DNA of 64,000 nucleotides from UMGS1668 sp035447605. GTDB taxonomy: Bacteria > Bacillota > Clostridia > Oscillospirales > Ruminococcaceae. How positions within the stretch are numbered: the first letter of the stretch is position 1; each line of letters begins with the position of its first letter. Position numbers and translations under genes: made by a program. Below are positions 1 to 8,053 of the stretch, in pieces. The stretch lies in assembly GCA_035447605.1 (NCBI GenBank), contig DAOTHJ010000003.1:68680-132679 (forward strand), in the 5' to 3' direction. Below the pieces are notes generated by a model. The model did no database searches. It saw only the letters and a program-made list of their open reading frames with translations, and was not told the DNA's origin.

Positions 1-1
1 G

Positions 2-838
2 AAAGCGATCGCTCTGACGGATCACGATACGCGTCCTCCTGAAACAATCAGAATCGAGGACGGAAGCCTGATTTCGCCGGTCGATTATGCGCGGTCAAAA
101 GGGTTGATCTTCATTCCGGGCATCGAGTATTCGTGTGATACGAACGTAGATGACGTTCATATCGTAGGTTTAGGTTGCAATTTTCACGATCCCGCAATCG
201 TGAAGACAGAAAACGACGCCGAACAAAGCAAGATGCAGGGGTACAAAAAACTCACCGAAATTCTCTGTGAAAACGGCATCCATGTCAGCTGGGACGACGT
301 CCTTAACGGAACCGTACCTCCCAGAAAACCCGAAGAGGTGCAGAGAAAACATATTTTTGAGGCCATAGCCCAAAAAGGATACGCGGAATCCTGGGATAAG
401 GCAAAGATCATGGTGCGGGATAATCCGGTTTTTAACGTCAGACGGGAAAAAATTGATCCGCTGGAGGCCATCCGTGTCATTCATGCGGCCGGCGGAATTG
501 CGATTCTGGCCCATCCGCACCTGATTGATGAGCAGGTCTCCTATAAAAACAAACAGATAGCCCGGTACGAATACATAGAAAAGCTGATTGCCGCCGGTCT
601 GGACGGTATCGAGGCGTGCTATCCGTATGAAAAAACAAGCTATAAGGGAAAGTGGTCGCGCTTTGAGGTCGAGCGGGAGATCAAAAACCGGTACAGCGGC
701 AGACTGGCCGTCATATCCGGCGGCTCCGACTACCACGACGATGGAAAGAAAGGCGTCCTCAAGCCCAGATTCATCGGCGAATGCGGCGTTTCATGGGAGT
801 ATTTTGTAAACAATCCTCTTTTGAAGCGTTTCGTATGA
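2..838 (+). CDS. PHP-domain phosphoesterase, 5' end outside window
   Basis: The reading frame is open from the first bases of the window, so the start codon lies upstream. The visible product contains the PHP metal-binding signatures of the TrpH/RNase AM type: ALTDHDT near the edge, GGIAILAHPHL in the middle, GLDGIEACYP, and SGGSDYHDDGKK near the C-terminus. In this family these histidines and aspartates bind two or three metal ions and hydrolyse phosphoesters such as nucleoside 3',5'-bisphosphates or short RNA 5' ends. The exact substrate cannot be read from the sequence. No signal peptide is visible because the N-terminus is missing. A rho-independent terminator lies about 100 bases downstream, so this gene ends its transcription unit. 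Confidence 0.85.
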   Translation, partial: KAIALTDHDTRPPETIRIEDGSLISPVDYARSKGLIFIPGIEYSCDTNVDDVHIVGLGCNFHDPAIVKTENDAEQSKMQGYKKLTEILCENGIHVSWDDVLNGTVPPRKPEEVQRKHIFEAIAQKGYAESWDKAKIMVRDNPVFNVRREKIDPLEAIRVIHAAGGIAILAHPHLIDEQVSYKNKQIARYEYIEKLIAAGLDGIEACYPYEKTSYKGKWSRFEVEREIKNRYSGRLAVISGGSDYHDDGKKGVLKPRFIGECGVSWEYFVNNPLLKRFV

Positions 839-942
839 GACTTTACGCCGCACATCCGGCACAAAAAGCGGAACCGGCGGCCGCATTTCCGGGGAATACC
901 GGCGATTCCCGAATTCCCGGCAGAAGTCGGTTTTATTATATC

Positions 943-993
943 AAAAAAGCCTTGTGCTGTCCGGTGAAAAGCCGCTCAGCACGAGGCTTTTTT
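943..993 (+). terminator. Rho-independent terminator after the PHP gene
   Basis: Long hairpin: AAAAAAGCC plus TGTGCTG on the left pairs with CAGCAC and AGGCTTTTTT on the right, around a loop of roughly 15 bases. The A-tract/T-tract flanks make it potentially bidirectional. Confidence 0.85.
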
Positions 994-1075
994 AGCCTAA
1001 AAATAAAAATAATTTTGGAATTTTTTAATTCCCCGATTCCAAACCGGCGTTTCTTTCATATTCCCCGATCGGAGC

Positions 1076-1104
1076 TTGTGATTCCGGAGAAAGCATGCTA
1101 TGCT
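1076..1104 (+). promoter_or_regulatory. Candidate sigma-A promoter for the lipoprotein gene
   Basis: TTGTGA (1076-1081), a 17-base spacer and TATGCT (1099-1104) lie 32 bases before the lipoprotein start. The -10 is imperfect, so this is a moderate prediction. Confidence 0.4.
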
Positions 1105-1135
1105 TAAACCAATATGGCATAAAGGAGAAAATGGA

Positions 1136-2047
1136 ATGAAAAAATTCATTGCCCTGCTGCTGCTTCTCTCGCTGCTTTCCGGTTGTACCGCGGAGACGCA
1201 GCCAAGTTCGTCCGAAAGTCTTCCGGAATCCTCCGAGGCGCTTTCTTCCGGGGAATCCGAAAGCCTTTCAGAAGAGAGCGTGGCCGGTCCGTTTTTTGAG
1301 CGCTGGAGCGGCTTTACGGATCTCAGCGGTCAGCTTCTTGACCTTGACGGGACGGCCGTCAAGAGCTTTGATCTAAATTACGCCCTCGGCTGGAACTTTG
1401 ACGAAGAAGGTTACCGGAAAATCACGATTGACAGCGAGGTGGGGGGCTTTCCCGTCGGCTCAATCTCCAGCAGCTATTATGTATTTTATCATAATGATCT
1501 GACGGCGACCGCAGTCTGCAGCGAAAACAGCTATTACATCGGGCAGATTGAACTGATGAAGGGCATCCTCAAGACCGACGGGGACAGATCTGAATTTTAT
1601 CCTTATCCAAATGAAGCGGGGAACAACTTCTTGTTTGTATGCGAGCGCACGGAACTTGAGGAGGAGACGTTCCGGGAGGCAAGCGTGATCGTTCTGGCCG
1701 ACGGCAGAGAGGTTACGGTTCAGCCCGTTCCCATCGGGGTCGGCGTATCGACGGAGGATGGAAGAAAAACCCCCGTGACCACCGCCATGCTCGAGGAACT
1801 GGCAGGGAAAACGCTAGTTCCCGATGCGCAGTCGGGCGTGGTTTATCTGGAAGTTGAAATCCGGTTTGAGCCGGGTTCCGTCTATTTTTATCCGCTTTCC
1901 GACGGTGAGGGCGGCGGCATCTGGGGTACGCGGCCGTCGGACAGATCGAGAGCGTGGAAAAAGACATCATCCTCACGGATTTTTCATAAGTTTGGGTATT
2001 GGCCGCGGTCTTTCGCGGCCAATATTTTTTTTGTTGCTTTCGCTTGA
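1136..2047 (+). CDS. Secreted lipoprotein of unknown function, apparently frameshifted near its 3' end
   Basis: The start ATG at 1136 is chosen because AAAGGAG sits about 9 bases upstream and because it begins a textbook lipoprotein signal: MKK, a leucine-rich core, then the lipobox LSGC with Cys17 as the lipidation site. A Ser/Glu-rich linker of about 40 residues follows and then a globular domain I do not recognise. The uninterrupted frame runs to 2047, but its last 40 residues are read straight through the terminator at 1998-2031, which is not credible. If the GGGG at 1923-1926 had one more G, the product would continue as GYAAVGQIESVEKDIILTDFS and stop at 1989, just before the hairpin. 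I take 1989 as the ancestral end. Function unknown. Confidence 0.75.
   Translation: MKKFIALLLLLSLLSGCTAETQPSSSESLPESSEALSSGESESLSEESVAGPFFERWSGFTDLSGQLLDLDGTAVKSFDLNYALGWNFDEEGYRKITIDSEVGGFPVGSISSSYYVFYHNDLTATAVCSENSYYIGQIELMKGILKTDGDRSEFYPYPNEAGNNFLFVCERTELEEETFREASVIVLADGREVTVQPVPIGVGVSTEDGRKTPVTTAMLEELAGKTLVPDAQSGVVYLEVEIRFEPGSVYFYPLSDGEGGGIWGTRPSDRSRAWKKTSSSRIFHKFGYWPRSFAANIFFVAFA
1998..2031 (+). terminator. Strong rho-independent terminator
   Basis: Perfect 10-bp stem ATTGGCCGCG / CGCGGCCAAT with a 6-base loop, followed by a run of eight T. It lies inside the longest open frame of the lipoprotein gene, which supports a true stop at 1989. Confidence 0.92.
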
Positions 2048-2162
2048 CAAACTTCCCGGTTTTATCGGAACTCGGCAAAAAACGCTCGCGATCCTCTTTT
2101 GAACAAATGCGCTCTGCCGTCTGAACGGGAGATCATATTTCGACAGATTTTGCCGGACCGGC

Positions 2163-2191
2163 TTGACTTATGGAGGCCGGTCTGCTATAAT
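2163..2191 (+). promoter_or_regulatory. Sigma-A promoter of the tetR-like gene
   Basis: TTGACT (2163-2168), 17-base spacer, TATAAT (2186-2191). Near-consensus, 47 bases before the ATG at 2239. Confidence 0.85.
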
Positions 2192-2192
2192 G

Positions 2193-2215
2193 TGACCGTA
2201 AAAACAAATCGGTCA
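2193..2215 (+). promoter_or_regulatory. Candidate TetR-family operator
   Basis: Inverted repeat TGACCG / CGGTCA separated by 11 bases, starting 2 bases after the -10 hexamer and so covering the transcription start. TetR regulators usually bind dyads of this kind in their own promoter. Autoregulation is inferred from position only. Confidence 0.5.
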
Positions 2216-2238
2216 TACGGTGACGGGAGGTGAAATTC

Positions 2239-2829
2239 ATGGCGGTGGCGTTTTCGGAACAGGAGAGACAGACCATTCTCCGGAGCCTCAAGGAGATGGC
2301 GCGTCAGTGCGCCCTCAGCCTCGGCGTTCATAAGACGTCGGTGGATCAGCTGGCGCGGGCGGCGGATATTTCCAAGGGGGCCTTTTATAAATTTTATGCC
2401 TCCAAGGAGATGCTGTTTCTGGAAGTGCTCGAGGATATGCATACGGAGGTTTATGAAATTTCCTTTCGCATCTTGGAGCAGAACCGTGACCTGCCCGATG
2501 CCGCGCGTGCTGCGGAGGCGGTGCTGGCCGCCTGCCGGGCCATGGAACAGACCGGCATGATGGATTTTATGGAGCGGGACGTTCCTTGCATTCTGCGAAA
2601 AATCCCCCGGGAGATGAAAAAAAAGCATTACCACAGCGATGCGGTTCACATTCGGGAAGCGCTGAGCCGGGCGGGGCTTGAACCCGTCGGCGGCATGGAA
2701 CTGGCGGCGGCGGCAATCCGGGGGCTGATGCTGACGGTCTCCCACCGGGAAAATATCGGGGAACTGTATCCGCAGGTATTGGAGACTTTGGTGCGGGGCG
2801 CCTGCGACCGCCTGTTCCCGCCCAAATAG
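2239..2829 (+). CDS. TetR/AcrR family transcriptional regulator
   Basis: A 196-residue protein with the usual TetR length. The N-terminal helix-turn-helix spans roughly residues 15-60 and includes TSVDQLARAADISKGAFYKFYASKE, matching the family pattern G-hFYxhFxsKExL (shown here in two parts: TSVDQLARAADISKG, AFYKFYASKE). The C-terminal two thirds form a variable helical ligand-binding region, so the ligand cannot be predicted. ATG 2239 follows GGGAGG by 8 bases; an in-frame GTG at 2230 overlaps that site and is less likely. The gene has its own consensus promoter and a dyad over the start site. It lies 76 bases upstream of sufC on the same strand and might control that pair, but this is inference. 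Confidence 0.88.
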   Translation: MAVAFSEQERQTILRSLKEMARQCALSLGVHKTSVDQLARAADISKGAFYKFYASKEMLFLEVLEDMHTEVYEISFRILEQNRDLPDAARAAEAVLAACRAMEQTGMMDFMERDVPCILRKIPREMKKKHYHSDAVHIREALSRAGLEPVGGMELAAAAIRGLMLTVSHRENIGELYPQVLETLVRGACDRLFPPK

Positions 2830-2905
2830 ATTGCTTTTGTGGTTTATTCCCGCCTTGGATGGTAAATACCTTTAATGGACGTAAAAATTAAAAGAGGTGG
2901 TTCAT

Positions 2906-3634
2906 ATGCTTTCTTTAAATCATATTTCCTGGAGCGCGCCGGACGGAAAGCCGGTGCTGAAAGATCTCAACCTGACGGTTCCGGATGGAGGGCTTCTGGT
3001 CATCACCGGGCCGAACGGGAGCGGCAAGACGACGCTGGCCCGCATCATCGCGGGAATTGAAGCGCCCGCTTCCGGCCAAATCCTGCTGGATGGGGAGGAT
3101 ATTACGGATCTGGATGTCACCGAGCGCGCAAAAAAAGGCATCAGCTTTGCCTTTCAGCAGCCGGTCCGCTTCAAGGGAATCACGGTGCGTAAGCTGATCG
3201 AGATTGCCGCCGGCGGCTCGCTGGATGAAAAACAGCTCTGCAACATCCTCAGCAGAGTGGGCCTCTGCGTGAAGGATTATCTGGACCGCGAGGTGAACGC
3301 GACGCTGTCGGGCGGCGAGATCAAGCGCATCGAGATCGCAACCGTGCTCGCGCGGCATACCAAGCTCTCAATTTTCGACGAGCCGGAGGCCGGCATCGAC
3401 CTGTGGAGCTTCAAGAATCTCATCGACGTATTCAAAAACATGCATGAAGATCTGAGCGGGGCGCTTGTCATCATCTCGCATCAGGAGCGGATTCTGCGGA
3501 TTGCGGATGAGATTGTGCTTTTGGCCGACGGAACGGTTCAGGCATCCGGCGCAAGGGATGAAATGATGGCGCGCGTCCTTGCGGCCGGAGACATCGCCGT
3601 CTGCCGCAAAGAGGAGGAATTGTTCCATGAATGA
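2906..3634 (+). CDS. sufC: Fe-S cluster assembly ATPase SufC (SmsC-like)
   Basis: A 242-residue ABC ATPase without membrane segments. Walker A GPNGSGKT lies at residues 35-42, the signature LSGGEIKR near 140, and Walker B LSIFDEPEAGID follows, ending in the ISHQ switch histidine. SufC powers cluster assembly on a SufB/SufD scaffold in the cytosol. ATG 2906 is used because AAAGAGG precedes it by 8 bases; the in-frame GTG at 2897 overlaps that site. The next gene starts inside this one (8-base overlap), indicating translational coupling to its scaffold partner. Only these two suf genes are present here: no sufD, sufS or sufU follows. Confidence 0.92.
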   Translation: MLSLNHISWSAPDGKPVLKDLNLTVPDGGLLVITGPNGSGKTTLARIIAGIEAPASGQILLDGEDITDLDVTERAKKGISFAFQQPVRFKGITVRKLIEIAAGGSLDEKQLCNILSRVGLCVKDYLDREVNATLSGGEIKRIEIATVLARHTKLSIFDEPEAGIDLWSFKNLIDVFKNMHEDLSGALVIISHQERILRIADEIVLLADGTVQASGARDEMMARVLAAGDIAVCRKEEELFHE

Positions 3635-4544
3635 GACGACAAAAAAGTTGCTGAAGATGATTTCGGACTGGACCGGAACCTTTAAGGGCGCCTACAATAT
3701 CCGTGAGGACGGCGGCTGCGCGGGCCGGAAATCCAGTGAAAATATTAAAATTGAGAGCAAAACGGACAAGCCTGGGCTGGATATTCATATTCTGCCGGGA
3801 ACGATCGGGGAGAGCGTTTATATTCCCGCCTGCGTCACCCACGGCAACGTGGATGATCTTGTATATAACGATTTTTATGTCGGACGGAATGCCGATGTCA
3901 TCATCGTGGCCGGGTGCGGAGTTCATACCGAAAACGGCGAGCCCGCCCGCCACAACGGCATTCACCGCTTCTTTTTGGAACCGGGCGCGCGCGTAAAATA
4001 TGTAGAAAAGCATATCGGCACCGGAAAAGGGACGGGTATCCGCACCATCGACCCGGTGACGGAGGCCTATCTTGCCGAAAACTCGGTTCTGGAGATGGAT
4101 ACCGCCCAGATCGGCGGCGTGGATCACTCGGTGCGCAAGACGACCGCAACTGTGGCTGCGGGTGCGAAACTGCTGATCCGGGAACGCCTTCTGACCGAAA
4201 ACGAGCAGGAGGCGGAGACCTTCTTTCAGGTGGATTTAAACGGAGAAGGCTCGGGTGCGGATCTGATTTCCCGCTCCGTCGCCAGGGGTTCCTCGCATCA
4301 GACCTATACCTCCACGATTGTCGGCAACGCGCCGTGCAGCGGCCATTCCGAATGCGACGCGATCATCGACGGCGCCGCCATAGTGGATGCTTCGCCGAAG
4401 CTCTACGCGCATCATGTGGAAGCGGCGCTGATCCATGAGGCGGCCATCGGCAAAATTGCCGGAGAGCAGATTCTGAAACTGCGCACGCTGGGGCTTACCG
4501 AGCAGGAGGCCGAGGCCAAGATCGTCGAGGGCTTCCTCAGCTGA
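3627..4544 (+). CDS. SufB/SufD-family Fe-S scaffold protein (short form, SmsB-like)
   Basis: A 305-residue protein with the SufBD beta-helix core: repeated ALIxxxxVxxGA-type strands, DLISRSVARGSSHQTYTSTIVGNAP in the core (here as DLISRSVARG, SSHQTYTSTI, VGNAP), then CSGHSECDAII and HHVEAALIHEAAIGKI near the C-terminus, as in the SufBD signature. Canonical SufB is about 465 residues, so this is the short type. In two-gene minimal systems, one such scaffold pairs with one SufC. ATG 3627 follows GAGGAGGAA within the end of sufC and gives an 8-base overlap. Whether it builds 2Fe-2S or 4Fe-4S clusters is not visible. Confidence 0.88.
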   Translation: MNETTKKLLKMISDWTGTFKGAYNIREDGGCAGRKSSENIKIESKTDKPGLDIHILPGTIGESVYIPACVTHGNVDDLVYNDFYVGRNADVIIVAGCGVHTENGEPARHNGIHRFFLEPGARVKYVEKHIGTGKGTGIRTIDPVTEAYLAENSVLEMDTAQIGGVDHSVRKTTATVAAGAKLLIRERLLTENEQEAETFFQVDLNGEGSGADLISRSVARGSSHQTYTSTIVGNAPCSGHSECDAIIDGAAIVDASPKLYAHHVEAALIHEAAIGKIAGEQILKLRTLGLTEQEAEAKIVEGFLS

Positions 4545-4614
4545 CACAAAAGAGACGGAGTTCCGGGCGTTTTGGCCGGACATGACACAGGGAAAGGAGA
4601 CGGACGGCGGAAGA

Positions 4615-5391
4615 ATGGAGATGTTTTATGGAATCCTGATTCCTTTTTTGGGAACCGCTCTGGGCGCGGCCTGTGTGTTCTTTACCAAAAAGACCATCAG
4701 CGATCCCGTGCAGCGCGCGCTGACCGGGTTTGCGGCCGGGGTCATGTCAGCGGCTTCCGTCTGGAGCCTTCTGATCCCGGCGATCGAGCAGTCTGCGGAC
4801 AAAGGCCGGTGGTCGTTCGTTCCTGCCGTGCTCGGCTTCTGGGTCGGAATTCTGTTTTTGCTGATGCTAGACCATGTTATTCCGCATCTGCACCGAAACA
4901 GTGAGCACGCGGAGGGCCCAAAAAGCTGTCTCAAAAAGACAACGATGCTGGTGCTGGCTGTCACGCTGCACAATATTCCCGAAGGAATGGCCGTCGGCGT
5001 GGTCTATGCCGGCTGTCTTGCCGGGAATGTGCGGATTACGGCAATGGGCGCATTGGCGCTTTCCCTCGGCGTCGCCATTCAGAATTTTCCGGAGGGTGCC
5101 ATCGTTTCGATGCCGCTCCGGGCCGGGGGAATAAAAAAATCAAAGGCCTTCGCCGCCGGCGTGCTTTCCGGCATTGTGGAACCTATCGGTGCGGTGCTGA
5201 CCGTTTTGGCGGTCGGGTGGATCGTTCCCGCGCTGCCGTATATGCTGGGCTTCGCCGCGGGGGCGATGATCTATGTGGTGGTGGAGGAGCTGATCCCCGA
5301 GATGTCGGAGGGCAGGCATTCCAATATCGGCACGCTGTTTTTTGCCGTCGGCTTCAGCGTGATGATGGTGCTGGATGTGGCGCTGGGCTGA
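4615..5391 (+). CDS. ZIP-family divalent metal transporter
   Basis: A 258-residue membrane protein with about eight hydrophobic segments. Two ZIP metal-site motifs are clear: HNIPEG at residues 119-124 and QNFPEG at 156-161, with further acidic ligands in EPIG and VVEELIPE. This is the GufA/ZupT-like branch of ZIP transporters, which moves zinc, and sometimes iron or manganese, into the cytosol. A loop between helices 3 and 4 is His-containing (HVIPHLHRNSEH). Two starts are possible: ATG 4615, which begins right before the first helix, and ATG 4582, which adds 11 hydrophilic residues. The AAAGGAG at 4591-4597 fits neither ideally. It follows sufB after 70 bases and might share its transcript. 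Confidence 0.87.
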   Translation: MEMFYGILIPFLGTALGAACVFFTKKTISDPVQRALTGFAAGVMSAASVWSLLIPAIEQSADKGRWSFVPAVLGFWVGILFLLMLDHVIPHLHRNSEHAEGPKSCLKKTTMLVLAVTLHNIPEGMAVGVVYAGCLAGNVRITAMGALALSLGVAIQNFPEGAIVSMPLRAGGIKKSKAFAAGVLSGIVEPIGAVLTVLAVGWIVPALPYMLGFAAGAMIYVVVEELIPEMSEGRHSNIGTLFFAVGFSVMMVLDVALG

Positions 5392-5497
5392 AGCCCGGCC
5401 GCAGGAGAAAAATTTTCCGAATGCCTGTGACCAGAAGAGCTCCTTTGATCGGTTTTGTCCTACGTGACGGCGCTTTTCAAGAAGGCTCTTTCGCATT

Positions 5498-5525
5498 TTG
5501 TGCCGGGAATGGGTATCTTTATAAT
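5498..5525 (+). promoter_or_regulatory. Candidate promoter of uvsE
   Basis: TTGTGC (5498-5503), 16-base spacer, TATAAT (5520-5525), 58 bases before the uvsE ATG. Confidence 0.55.
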
Positions 5526-5583
5526 AATGAATAGGGGAAACTCCGAACGATTCGATCGGCCGTTTGTTTGATGAGGTGAGACC

Positions 5584-6837
5584 ATGAGTATTGGATATGC
5601 CTGTTTGGCTGTCGGTGTACCGGATACGGACATAAAAGGATGTCTGCTGAAAAACGCCGGCGAAGAAAAACTGACGGAACTGATCCGGCATAATCTGACG
5701 TCTCTCAAAAAAATCATCGCCTACAACGACGAGAACGGGATCCGCCTTTTCCGGATCAGCTCGGATATCATCCCTTTCGGCTCCGGCCCGGTTCATCCGC
5801 TGCCGTGGGCGGATCTTTTCAGGGAGGAACTCTCCGACATCGGGGAGAATATAGAGAAAGCCGGCATCCGCGTCTCGATGCATCCGGGGCAGTACACCGT
5901 ACTGAATTCACCGGAAATACAGGTGGCGGAGAGAGCGAAAGAGGATCTCCGCTATCACGCGGCGTTTCTGGAGAGTCTGGGCGCCGGCTCCGCCAACAAG
6001 ATTATTTTGCACGTCGGTGGCGTTTACGGAGACAAAAAGACCGCCGTACAGCGGTTTTCTGAGCGTTACCGGGATCTGGATGAATCGGTTCGGCGCCGCC
6101 TCGTATTGGAGAACGACGACCGATCATACCACATCGGCGACGTGCTCGAACTGGGCGCGCATCTCGGCATTCCGGTTGTCTACGACAACCTTCACAACAG
6201 GGTCAACGGCTGCGATCCGTCGAAGAGCGACGCCTTCTGGATTTCCCAGTGCGCGCCGTCGTGGAGCGAAAAGGACGGCCGGCAAAAGGTGCACTATTCG
6301 CAACAGGCTCGGGGGAAGAACGCCGGTTCCCATTCCGGGAGCATCGCCGCCGATGAATTTCTGGATTTCTTCGCGTCGCTCGAGGGGGACAAGCCGGACA
6401 TCATGCTCGAAGTCAAGGATAAAAATCTCTCCGCCGTCAAGTGTATCAACTGCACGGCAGAGCAGGGGAGTATCGGGGCGCTGGAGCTTGAGTGGGGCAG
6501 ATATAAATATGCGGTGCTCGAAAAAGCGCCGGACGATTACCGAAAAATCCGGGAGCTTCTGAAGGAGAAGTCGGCGTACCCGGCACTCGCTTTCTACCAT
6601 CTGATCGAACATGCTTATGCGCAGGAGGCCGTACCGGGGAACGCCGTCAACGCCGCCCTGCACGTCTGGGGATATTTTAAGAATTCAGCGGCGGAAGGAG
6701 AAAAAAAGCGCTTTTTCTCCCTGCTTGAGAACTATGAAGAGAATGGGCTCCCCGTGGAGAGGATCAAGCGATTCTTGTCGGGGCTGACGGAAAAATACCG
6801 GCAGGAGTACCTACGCCATTCCTATTATTTTCTCTGA
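5584..6837 (+). CDS. uvsE: UV-damage endonuclease UvdE/UvsE
   Basis: A 417-residue protein beginning MSIGYACLAVGVPDT, the typical UVDE start. It carries the TIM-barrel motifs FRISSDIIPFGS, RVSMHPGQYTVLNSP, NKIILHVGGVYGDK, RLVLENDD and PVVYDNLHNR, whose histidines, glutamates and aspartates bind the metal ions. The enzyme nicks DNA directly 5' to UV photoproducts and some abasic sites, giving an excision route independent of UvrABC. The family core is about 300 residues; the extra C-terminal 110 residues are seen in many clostridial members. GAGGTGAG precedes the ATG by 5 bases. It ends at a terminator shared with the convergent TspO-like gene. Confidence 0.93.
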   Translation: MSIGYACLAVGVPDTDIKGCLLKNAGEEKLTELIRHNLTSLKKIIAYNDENGIRLFRISSDIIPFGSGPVHPLPWADLFREELSDIGENIEKAGIRVSMHPGQYTVLNSPEIQVAERAKEDLRYHAAFLESLGAGSANKIILHVGGVYGDKKTAVQRFSERYRDLDESVRRRLVLENDDRSYHIGDVLELGAHLGIPVVYDNLHNRVNGCDPSKSDAFWISQCAPSWSEKDGRQKVHYSQQARGKNAGSHSGSIAADEFLDFFASLEGDKPDIMLEVKDKNLSAVKCINCTAEQGSIGALELEWGRYKYAVLEKAPDDYRKIRELLKEKSAYPALAFYHLIEHAYAQEAVPGNAVNAALHVWGYFKNSAAEGEKKRFFSLLENYEENGLPVERIKRFLSGLTEKYRQEYLRHSYYFL

Positions 6838-6878
6838 TATGGCCTTGCGGTTCGGACACCGCCTCAAAAATTGTGAAT

Positions 6879-6926
6879 AAAAAGACACCCCCAATGGTCG
6901 GATCCGGCCGTCGGGGGTGTCTTTTT
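6879..6926. terminator. Bidirectional terminator between uvsE and the TspO-like gene
   Basis: Stem AAAAGACACCCCC / GGGGGTGTCTTTT around a 20-base loop; A- and T-tracts on both sides let it serve both convergent genes. Confidence 0.92.
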
Positions 6927-6941
6927 TGAATTTTTTGTCGG

Positions 6942-7751
6942 TCAGGCTTTCGTGCTGGCCGGCTGCTTTTTGGTTTCCGGGAGCATCGCAAAGCGATTCT
7001 GATAAAACTGAACGGCGGTGGCGGCGATCAGGATGGCGATCCCGACGAGGGATACGGTCTGCAAAGCACCATACTGGCCCTGATAGCCCTCCGGGGACTT
7101 CAAAAACGTATAAATTCCAAGATAAGCCCATGCGACGGGCAGCGGAAATACGACATTCCGGTTCCTCATCTGAACAAAAACAATCAGCAGAACGGCCATG
7201 GCCAGCGTAATCATCGCCCATGCCTCATCGTCGATGCCGAAGCGGTTCCATCCCAGTTTGACCAGCGCCGCAGCGATATTTACGACCGTGGCGATGAAGA
7301 GCCAGCCGGTATAGAGCCCGAAACTCAGGGGTAACAGCCAGCGTTTTCTTTCCTGAATTGTTAAAAGCTTCTGGCAGATCAGAGACAACGTGATCACCAG
7401 TCCCAGAATAAGGAGTGCGGAGATCTCCAGCTGCAGATACGAGAAAGCGACGATCCACGCCATGTTGAACATGCAGGAGATCCGGAAAAGAGGCGTGATC
7501 CGATCCGTGGCTTTTTGATAATAGGGGTCGCCTTTTTTGACGATCATGACGATGACGGAAGCGATCAGCAGGGAATAGATCACGCTCCAGATGCCGAATG
7601 TGGCCGGGCTTGGCGTGATCAGCGTCGGGTATCTGTCGGAGACCTGTTTTTGAGAGAGCCCGTTGATGATTCCGGTTGCGCCCAAGGTGTTGACGGCCAG
7701 AGTGACTGCCAGAAACAGACCGTTGATCCATACTTTTTTTGTTCTGCCCAT
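6942..7751 (-). CDS. TspO/MBR-related membrane protein
   Basis: A 269-residue integral membrane protein with about eight predicted helices. It resembles the long TspO/MBR-related family of Bacillota: INGLSQKQVSDRYPTLITPS after helix 1 (written in parts: INGLSQKQVS, DRYPTLITPS) and ATFGIWSVIY in helix 2 match the P(A)xxFxxxW pattern. True TspO is about 160 residues with five helices; this longer version is usually annotated as tryptophan-rich sensory protein or TspO/MBR family. Its ligand is unknown. AAAGGAGG lies 6-7 bases before the ATG on the minus strand. It is transcribed divergently from argG and converges on uvsE. Confidence 0.7.
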   Translation of the reverse strand: MGRTKKVWINGLFLAVTLAVNTLGATGIINGLSQKQVSDRYPTLITPSPATFGIWSVIYSLLIASVIVMIVKKGDPYYQKATDRITPLFRISCMFNMAWIVAFSYLQLEISALLILGLVITLSLICQKLLTIQERKRWLLPLSFGLYTGWLFIATVVNIAAALVKLGWNRFGIDDEAWAMITLAMAVLLIVFVQMRNRNVVFPLPVAWAYLGIYTFLKSPEGYQGQYGALQTVSLVGIAILIAATAVQFYQNRFAMLPETKKQPASTKA

Positions 7752-8014
7752 AATAGTCCTCCTTTAACGATGTGAGAAGGCGGTGAGATCCGCCGGCGGC
7801 AAACAAGGTCAATAATTTCCTTTTTCTTCATTATAGTACAATTTTCGCCAAAACGGAAATAGATTTCTAAAAAAAATTGGGGCCGAAACAGGAATCGGCG
7901 GAGCCCGAAAAAGGGGATCCCGTTCCGGTACGGCAGCCTCGCTGTGCAAGATGCATAAACATGTGAATTCATGAAACACATTCCTGACAATTTGGACAAA
8001 GTAAAAAAATGTGA

Positions 8015-8051
8015 TGAATAATTATTGACAATTACTGCATAAATATTTATA
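8015..8051 (+). promoter_or_regulatory. Tandem ArgR/AhrC-like boxes
   Basis: TGAATAATTATTGA (8015-8028) matches the ARG box TGAATwwwwATTCA with one mismatch. TGCATAAATATTTA (8036-8049) is a weaker second copy. Their start-to-start distance is 21 bases, two helical turns, the usual spacing of paired ARG boxes. They cover the -35 and -10 of the argG promoter, so arginine-dependent repression is expected. Confidence 0.65.
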
Positions 8052-8053
8052 AT
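8025..8053 (+). promoter_or_regulatory. argG operon promoter
   Basis: Consensus sigma-A promoter: TTGACA (8025-8030), 17-base spacer, TATAAT (8048-8053), 39 bases before the argG ATG. Confidence 0.92.

Noticed and set aside
3579..3626. An ATG 48 bases upstream of the chosen sufB start.
   Set aside because: It lies deep in sufC, has no ribosome binding site, and adds non-conserved residues. ATG 3627 with GAGGAGGAA upstream is better.
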